From NCBI GenBank assembly GCA_947095535.1, contig OX352774.1, positions 119,059,996-119,123,995 of the forward strand: a DNA stretch of 64,000 nt, given 5' to 3'. Positions 58,013 through 64,000 of this stretch are shown in pieces. This DNA is from Poecilobothrus nobilitatus (lineage: Eukaryota; Arthropoda; Insecta; Diptera; Dolichopodidae). Position numbers and translations under genes: made by a program. Position 1 is the stretch's first letter; every line of letters starts with the position of its first letter. Below the pieces are notes generated by a model, which had not been told where the DNA came from, did no database searches, and saw only the letters and a program-made list of their open reading frames with translations.

Positions 58013-59613
58013 AAACAAAAAAAAAAAATACATGTCAGGCAAAAAATTTTCTAACGACCGCGGCTTAATTTAGACATCATTCTGGGTTTACCATAACAAC
58101 TATTCGTTTATATTTAAAAAAAAAAACAATCGTCAAGTCATTAGTTTACGTTAGAGAGCGAACAACTACCAATCATATGTAGTCCTTAGTAACATGTCGT
58201 TTTTCAAAAAATTTATTAAGACTATAAGATAATAGATGGCGTAGAAATAAAAAAAAACGTCTTGTAGTCTTGTACAATAGCTGCACTTGCAGCTGAGTAA
58301 TCAACGGCTTAGTGAAATTAATGATTCCCGAAATTGAAACTTAGTCAAATATGAATAATAAATGACTTAGTGGATACTCTATGCTCTTTATAGGAGTGGC
58401 AAGGAAAAAAGAAGAAAATTATTAAAGAAATAATAGCCTTTCATTTGTTAAATAACTGACATAATATTTTCGACATTAACTTAATTTTGAAAAAAAAAAA
58501 AATCTTAAACTTTGAAAAACTATGTATTAGAAAATATAAAGTTAATGAAACACATATATATTTAATAAGTTATATATGTTATATACATTGTATACATTCA
58601 TATTATTTTATGTTTCATAATATTTTTCAGAAATTTGAACTTAAGCCAAAATTTATTTGAAATATTCACATAATAAAATCACGGAAATTGTGTATGAATA
58701 TAAAATTTTATAGCAGAAAAGTTAAGCATCATTTTCTATTTTACGGAAAAAACAAATAAGGAAAAGAAACAAAAACAAAACAAACCAAAAAAAAAGAAGG
58801 ATAAAAGCAATTTTTTAGTTTCTTATTCAAGTATCATAATTAATTATATATTTAAAATATTAGTTAATATCTCAAGATCCCAAGATTTTTGTTTTACTCA
58901 TTTTTTGTAAGGAATGTTTTTCCTTAATAAGATTTAGAGTAACTTGTTTCATTCAATTATTTTAAATCTTCTTAAATTTAACCCTAAAAAAAATATCCTT
59001 TAGGCTTTCAAAATTTTTTAAATATTTCAAATTGTTTTATTTTTTTGCAATAATATAAAATTTATATTGTTTACATTTTCTATTTTATGAACATTTTAAA
59101 TACGTACTTTAAATGATAGAGGATTTTAATTTGGGTTAAATGGTGTTTTAGAATTTGGTTTATTATACCTAGATCTTAAAATTACATTTATACGGTATTT
59201 TAAAAAAATCCTTTTATTTACTCTCATACTGGCTTAATATAATATAAAAATTTTGAGAATTTTAGAGTACAAAGCATTGTTAAATAAGAAAAGTTCTACC
59301 TAGAATATTTTAAACTGATTGTCTAGTAATCTTCTTCTAATAATGGACAATATTAAAGCCTGGGAAGCGATTCGAATTATTTGGAATCATAATAAATTTA
59401 TAAAGACTCATGAGTATTTTTACTTCATACTGCTATTAATAAATAAAAAGACTGTTAAAATAAAAAGAAATGTATTTTTATAGAAGTTCGTTGTTCCTAC
59501 GGAGAAAGAATGACCAGTGGTAATAACCTAGAGCGATTGGTATAAAAGAGTTCAATATGGTTCTTATGTAGCTTTGCGATAGTGTTTAAAATTTAGAACC
59601 TAAACCTGAAAAT
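58013..59613. other. AT-rich stretch, no gene seen
   Basis: No repeat family or frame of interest found. A/T runs near 58018, 58490 and 58790. Confidence 0.45.
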
Positions 59614-60037
59614 TAAAATAAAATAATATGTAAAAAAAATATTTTTTAAAATATGCTTTTATCGAAACCAAATTCGCCCCCTAAAAAGTAGAAAATAAAA
59701 TTGATTGCAAAACTTTAGCTTTTTTGACTGTTATAATATAAAAGTGAATTGCTAGTGCAAGCATTTTGGACTGTTATAATATAAAAGTAAATTGCTGGAA
59801 TAAGGTTAAATAAAAATCTAGGAAATTTGAGGTTCGTGTTTCTTTTTTATTCCAGCAATTTACTTTTATATTATAACAGTCCAAAATGCTTGCACTAGCA
59901 ATTCACTTTTATATTATAACAGTCAAAAAAGCTAAAGTTTTGCAATCAATTTTATTTTCTACTTTTTAGGGGGAGAATTTGGTTTCGATAAAAGCATATT
60001 TTAAAAAATATTTTTTTTTACATATTATTTTATTTTA
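59614..60037. repeat. Near-perfect ~190-bp inverted repeat (long hairpin)
   Basis: Left arm 59614-59802 and right arm 59848-60037 are reverse complements apart from one substitution ('gccccctaaaaag' against 'ctttttagggggag') and one extra T in a T run. The 45-bp loop is 59803-59847. Within each arm there is a direct repeat: 'gactgttataatataaaagt' occurs twice, about 38 bp apart. Outside the arms the flanks do not match. No terminal TA or longer target duplication was read. A transcript would fold into a ~190-bp double-stranded stem, as in Drosophila hpRNA loci that feed siRNA production (family knowledge); a recent foldback or MITE-type insertion is the alternative. Confidence 0.92.
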
Positions 60038-60436
60038 TACTTTTTAGTTTTAAATGAAAACACATAATTTGAATTTAAAAATATGGGATATTTTTTATTT
60101 ATTCATACATACATTAATTATTGTTTCTGATATAAAATACGTTTTATAATTTTATACCAAATGTTTAAGTAAATTAAGAGACGTTAAATCGATTCCATTA
60201 CAGCAAGAGTAAAAATTTTTTATTCCAGAAACTCATAAATAATGAAAGTACCTCGAAGGGTAAAATATGTACCAAAATACTGTGATTATATAAATATTAC
60301 AATCCAACAACATAACTCGAATGAAAATGATATACATAAATGTATTTTACTGTATAGTATACTATTAGTAGTATATCGTATATCCAAACAAACATCTAAC
60401 CTTGAACACCTACCTACCTAATCGCTTAATAAGATC
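60038..60436. other. AT-rich stretch, no gene seen
   Basis: No repeat family or frame recognised. Confidence 0.4.
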
Positions 60437-60545
60437 ATGCAGTAAAAAATGTTGACAAATATCTTGATTTAAATTATAAACAAATGGAGCAGAAAAAAAT
60501 AATTTAGGAAATTAGTTTAACATAATATTATGTACGTACGTACAT
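60437..60545. repeat. Partial copy of the 'R' repeat unit
   Basis: 'aaaaaatgttgacaaatatc', 'ttgatttaaattataaacaa' and 'ataatttaggaaat' match 60835-60905 and 62447-62515. It ends in a TACG microsatellite at about 60533-60548. Confidence 0.55.
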
Positions 60546-60801
60546 ACTTACATACGTAGTTTTAATTTTTTGCGTTGACAAAATTTTGTTTGTAAATCAT
60601 AATTCGTAATGCGCAAAAGCATAATTTTGTAATGATCTTCACTTTTTATATTCTTTTCTATGTACATACAAAAATAATATTATGTATGTATGTAGTTTGA
60701 ATTTGGCAATTGGAATTATTTTGAATAAAATTTTATTTGTACATATAACTATGTACACAATATACATAATAAATGTTCCTAAATAAAACACATAAAACAT
60801 T

Positions 60802-61160
60802 AATTTTTAACGCCATGCATATTCAATATGCAATAAAGAATGTTGACAACAAATATTCTGATTTAAATCTAAACAAATGCTTTAAAACAAAATAATTTAG
60901 CAACATCAAAATATTGTACCTATATATTTTGTGTTTTGCTAAATCCAAATACAAAACAAATGTACACATCAAGATTGATTGAACTAAATTATTATAGGAG
61001 GGAGGATCAAATAATATGTGTATATTATACATAAAATTTTATTAAAAAAATGTTGATGAATACAGTTAACAAAAAAAATATGCATACACGAATTGGATTC
61101 GAACCAAATTACCCTCACTTTCAAAACCTGTACACTCTCCTCTGCACTATACAACACTTA
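60802..61160 (-). repeat. R repeat copy with tRNA-like promoter motifs
   Basis: Begins 'ttaatttttaacgccatgca' with the palindrome 'gcatattcaatatgc', then 'atgttgacaacaaatattct' and 'ttgtgttttgctaaatcc', and ends in a tRNA-like block at 61085-61155. The order recurs at 62415-62800. On the minus strand the last block reads 'gtatagtgcagaggagagtg' (A-box position) and 'ttggttcgaatccaa' (canonical B box), about 25 bases apart. Together these suggest a tRNA-derived SINE (called SINE-B) with its head at the right. The antisense frame 60823-61032 is a shadow. Confidence 0.6.
61085..61155 (-). ncRNA. tRNA-like head (SINE-B candidate)
   Basis: B box 'ggttcgaatcc' is a perfect match to the tRNA consensus GGTTCGANNCC; it sits in 'aattggattcgaaccaa' at 61091-61107 on the plus strand. 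The A-box side, 'tagtgcagaggagagtg', is weaker. A short complementary pair flanks the B box (ttgg/ccaa), as in a T-arm. No anticodon arm was confirmed. Confidence 0.5.
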
Positions 61161-61189
61161 AATATTTTCTGAACATATTACTAACATCA

Positions 61190-61445
61190 TAATATTTAAT
61201 CTGTAAATGACAGACATTTAAAACCATTTTACTCAATGATTTACCAACCAACTTTCATTTTTTTCTTTTTAAATGATAAATATTCAGTATAGCCATCTTA
61301 CAAAATTTTCTGATTTTCATTAATAATTTTCCATTTTTATAAAAATCCCATGTAAAGTATATACATATGTATCATATAGTATGTATAATATATACCTATA
61401 ATATACATATTCAAAAATGACGCTCTTTTATTCCGTTGAATTTTA
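61190..61445 (+). repeat. Direct repeat, copy 1
   Basis: From 'cataatatttaatctgtaaa' through 'ctcaatgatttaccaacc', 'gtatagccatcttaca' and 'atgtaaagtatatacatatg' to 'gacgctcttttattccgtt'. Copy 2 at 61563-61850 is nearly identical apart from a 17-base insertion near 61682 and changes after 61800. A partial third copy is at 62083-62150. Copies lie 370-520 bp apart, so this is a local tandem-like amplification with non-repeat spacers. Confidence 0.85.
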
Positions 61446-61562
61446 AATTTTGTTTTGTTGTTGTTTTTTTTCTAAAAACATAAAAAAAAATTTAAAATAT
61501 AGTTTGCATGGTGGGAAATAGAAATTTCACAATATAATTGAATATAAACGTCAAAACTTCAG

Positions 61563-61850
61563 TCATAATATTTAATCTGTAAATGACAGACATTTAAAAC
61601 CATTTTACTCAATGATTTTTACCAACCAACTTTCATTTTTTTCTTTTTAAATGATAAATATTCAGTATAGCCATCTTACAAAATTAATATTTTTCCAAAA
61701 TTTTCTGATTTTCATTAATAATTTTCCATTTTTATAAAAATCCCATGTAAAGTATATACATATGTATCATATAGTATGTATAATATATACCTATATTATA
61801 CATTTTGAAAAAAGACGCTCTTTGATTCCGTTAAATTTTTGTTTTATTTT
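61563..61850 (+). repeat. Direct repeat, copy 2
   Basis: See copy 1 for the shared words. This copy is directly followed by 'gagtttggtgtttag' and the tRNA-like unit at 61942-62020, which is not present after copy 1. Confidence 0.85.
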
Positions 61851-61941
61851 TCTTGTCGATTAAAAATTTTAAAATATTGGTTGTATGGTAGGAGTAGGAA
61901 TTTCACAATATAACTGAATATAAAGATTAAAAATTGAGTTT

Positions 61942-62020
61942 GGTGTTTAGTACAGTGGTAGAGTGTGGGGTTATTAATAGTTGCTTTTTGTTTTGCAAGT
62001 TCGATTCAGTTCTGTTTTTT
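61942..62020 (+). ncRNA. tRNA-like pol III unit with T-run terminator
   Basis: A-box-like 'tttagtacagtggtagagtg' (61946-61965; compare TGGCNNAGTGGTAGAG) and B-box-like 'caagttcgattcag' (61996-62009) lie about 30 bases apart, followed by 12 T's from 62014 that would end pol III transcription. The 5' part 'gagtttggtgtttag' precedes it. Interior T-rich 'gctttttgttttgc' makes a functional tRNA unlikely; a SINE head or tRNA pseudogene is the better reading. Opposite in orientation to the SINE-B heads on either side. Confidence 0.55.
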
Positions 62021-62082
62021 TTTTTTGTTTTTTTTTTTATATTTTAAACGAAATAAATTCTTACATATCATAATATCATCAT

Positions 62083-62150
62083 AATATTTAATCCGTATTA
62101 ATAGATATTTAAAACCCTTTTACTCAATGATTTACCATCATAGGCTTCTT
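62083..62150 (+). repeat. Direct repeat, partial copy 3
   Basis: 'cataatatttaatccgtatt', 'gatatttaaaacccttttac' and 'tcaatgatttaccatcat' match the first 65 bp of copies 1 and 2 with several changes, then identity stops. Confidence 0.7.
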
Positions 62151-62376
62151 ATAATATATACATATATAATAGGTATATATTGAGTTTCCAATACTCAATA
62201 AATCAAGGGCAACTTCTAAAAGATAATAATAATCGTGTTTTTACAAAAAATATCATTTACAAAGAAATTTTAAATTCATAAAGGCTTTAATTATTGAAAA
62301 TTGTATTTTTACATTTTAAATAAAATCATAAAGAAACTATACTGTATATATTGTATTGTAATTGCTAATTAAAACA

Positions 62377-62408
62377 CCTCGAATTTCGAGGGGCGGGCGA
62401 ATACTAGT
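62377..62408 (+). mobile_element. Helitron-type 3' terminus
   Basis: 'cctcgaatttcgagg' (62377-62391) forms a 5-bp stem with a 5-nt loop. Twelve bases later ('ggcgggcgaata') comes CTAG (62404-62407), followed by T. The GC-rich hairpin, 10-12 nt spacing, CTAG end and T flank are the textbook Helitron 3' end. The element would extend to the left; the direct repeats at 61190-62150 may belong to it. No start (A|TC...) could be fixed and no Rep/helicase gene is visible. Confidence 0.7.
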
Positions 62409-62414
62409 AAAATC

Positions 62415-62800
62415 TTAATTTTTAACAATGCATATTCAATATGCATTAAAAAATGTTGACAGTAAATATTTTGATTTAAATCCTAAACAAATGTGGTAAA
62501 CAAAATAACTTAGCAACATACATAAAAATATTGTATGTATGGATTGTGTTTTGCTAATTATGCTAATACAAAACACCAGGAAAGATCAAAAATATAATGT
62601 GTATGTTTGTATGCATGAATAAGAGATAAAAATATAAGTTTTAAATTCATATATACAAAATATATACATATTTTATTCAAAAAATGTTGATGAATAGATA
62701 GTTAAAAAAAAAAAATTTTCCATGTGAACATTTTGAATTTCGAACAACATGATCTCCACTTTTGAAGCCTGTACACTATCCTCCGCACCATATTACACTT
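62415..62800 (-). repeat. R repeat copy with SINE-B-type head
   Basis: Starts 'ttaatttttaacaatgcata' with palindrome 'tgcatattcaatatgca', then 'aaaatgttgacagtaaatat', 'tttagcaac'-type words and 'attgtgttttgctaattatg'. It ends in a block whose minus strand reads 'aatatggtgcggaggatagt', 'gtacaggcttcaaaagtg' and 'gttgttcgaaattc', parallel to 61085-61155. The B box here is degraded. It begins immediately after the Helitron 3' end, so the Helitron may have inserted at the R repeat boundary. Confidence 0.6.
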
Positions 62801-63084
62801 ACAAATGTTGCTAACAGATTACGAAGATAATAAAAAGCGTGACAGAATGACAAATAAATAAATAAATAAACCGACACCGACGAGTTAATATAAAATACAA
62901 TTATTTAGCATTTTTCATTAACTTATTATTGAGAAAATGGCTAAGAGGAAACTGCATTTTAATTTATTTGGTTATAATTATAACACAAACTTTCAGTTCC
63001 ATTTTATTTGCACTCATATCTTTTTTATTCTTAGAAAAAGACAATAAATAAACCATACGATGACATATGTTTTTAATATAAACA
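62801..63084. other. Short AT-rich stretch
   Basis: An AAAT microsatellite at about 62851-62869 and 'ccgacaccgacgag' after it. No gene; the antisense frame at 62964-63173 overlaps the HEL-B end. Confidence 0.4.
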
Positions 63085-63888
63085 AGGTAGAATGTAAACC
63101 AACGGTTTTTAAAAGCACACATACAAACTGTTTCCACAACACAATACAAACTGTTTAGAATTGTGACTTGCACAAAAATTTGGAAATTTAAAAAAAAAAA
63201 TTTAAGTTTTGTAATAAGAAAACATGTGAAAATAACACTTTTCTGGAACTTTGAGGGGCTGTAACTCCAGAACCCTTTTTAACTACGAAAAACCATTAAC
63301 ACATGTACAAATATATTACCAGAGCTTTAATTTTTATGTCTTGCCGAAGAAAAATTTTTACAGGTCCTTAAGTTACAGGTGCTTAAAAATAGCAAATTTT
63401 CAATTTTTCAGCCCTAATACCTCTTAAACAGGGGGTTGTATAAAAAAAATTTCTAAAAAAACTTATACTAATTCTAAAAGTTCTTACTTGTCTCAAAATT
63501 TCAGGTTCCTATCTAAAAGCGTGCCGGAGTTATGAAAGAAGAAAAATTATGCAAAATTTGGTTTTCACATAACGGTAAATTTAAATACTAAGTTTAAAAA
63601 AATTGTATAATTTTGATATTAATTTACAAAGTTAAAAAAAGTGCCTGTCGAATGACGTTTTCAGATTAAAAAAATCAGAGTTTGGGGGGCTGTAGCTCCG
63701 TAATGAATGGAGCTACATGAAAAAGTTATTCCACAAAATTATTTTTTTTATGAGACCTACCCATGGTTAAATTTTTTTCTCTATCTTTAACGGTGTAGAA
63801 GTTTTGTAAACAGACGGACGGACGGCCGGACGGACAGAGTGAAACTAATAAGCACATTTTTTCAAAATTTTTTTGGAAATGTGCTAAA
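63085..63888 (-). mobile_element. HEL-B element, complete reference copy
   Basis: The left (3') end is 'caaggtagaatgtaaaccaa' with 'cggtttttaaaagcacac'. The right (5') end is the hairpin 'agcacattttttcaaaattt' ... 'ggaaatgtgct' at about 63852-63888, preceded inward by GTCY in antisense ('acagacggacggacggccgg'). Body words: 'aggggctgtaactccagaac', 'ttgccgaagaaaaattttta', 'ccttaagttacaggtgctta', 'cacataacggtaaatttaaa', 'gtagctccgtaatgaatgga'. Best copy for defining HEL-B: 0.8 kb, hairpin start, GTCC/GTCT array, no coding. Its body phrases recur in HEL-A, so the two families share a module. Confidence 0.8.
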
Positions 63889-64000
63889 AATTAGATAAAA
63901 TATTTTTATTTGTTCGTTTCATTTTCATATCAATTTTCGCAACTAACCGCATTTCTATTGAATTTGGAAGAACTTTTATAAAAAACATTCAAGGTTAATT
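63889..64000. other. Window end, AT-rich
   Basis: No feature recognised after the HEL-B terminus. Confidence 0.4.

Noticed and set aside
1..64000. Bacterial or plastid origin, CRISPR arrays, rRNA or operons
   Set aside because: No long frames, no regularly spaced identical repeats, no rRNA-like sequence; eukaryotic transposon classes are abundant.

Overview
This is a very AT-rich (by eye well above 70% A+T), gene-poor piece of a eukaryotic genome. I found no complete host protein gene, rRNA, true tRNA, CRISPR or bacterial-type operon. Nearly all listed open frames are short, low-complexity, or lie inside repeats. A dipteran fly is the best guess (inference). The window carries several families of short non-coding elements that start with a hairpin followed by GTCY (GTCC/GTCT) microsatellites, the layout known from dipteran mini-me / DINE-1 / Helentron-associated elements (HINEs). 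It also holds a Penelope-like retroelement remnant, Helitron-type 3' ends and tRNA-derived SINE-like copies. Homopolymer A/T runs are abundant. The window could be a long intron or an intergenic desert; the sequence alone does not say which.

Local family names used below: HEL-A, HEL-B and HEL-C are HINE-like non-autonomous elements with inverted subterminal motifs at the two ends. SINE-A is a tRNA-headed element with ATT-rich body, always seen with its head on the minus strand. FBW-1 to FBW-5 are foldback-like elements whose inverted arms are built from short, degenerate tandem 'words'. DUP is a pair of nearly identical 0.8-1.0 kb segments.

Layout: 1-533 HEL-A 3' part; 2385-2700, 4258-5052 and 7375-8140 HEL-B; 3965-4215 and 9285-9931 SINE-A; 6044-6208 an 18-bp minisatellite; 11180-11410 a FLYWCH-like fragment; 9.9-20.3 kb otherwise featureless; 20341-20862 FBW-1; 21654-22451 DUP copy 1; 23551-25066 HEL-B then HEL-C-like; 25125-28533 a nested composite (FBW-2 arms containing HEL-A, which contains DUP copy 2, plus a tRNA-like unit); 30170-30951 HEL-B and an unidentified coding-like fragment; 31705-35060 SINE-A, an inverted repeat, FBW-3 and SINE-A; 35232-37200 HEL-C split by HEL-A; a Helitron 3' terminus near 39005; 39888-44855 HEL-C twice with FBW-4 between; 45193-45494 a TA-flanked MITE; 46262-50280 HEL-B/A/B/C; 50285-50896 the Penelope-like remnant; 51759-52363 FBW-5; 54430-54720 a GC-rich island; 55418-57052 SINE-A and HEL-C; 59614-60037 an almost perfect 190-bp inverted repeat; 60437-62800 a cluster of direct repeats with tRNA-like promoters and a Helitron end; 63085-63888 HEL-B.

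The most interesting signal is architectural. Several foldback-like elements share the same plan (degenerate word-repeat arms around an inverted core), yet their arm words are unrelated. Three of them share a ~90-110 bp core repeat. The nesting order (host repeat, FBW or HEL-C, then HEL-A, then DUP) gives a readable relative chronology. All family names and boundaries were read by eye; identities are approximate.
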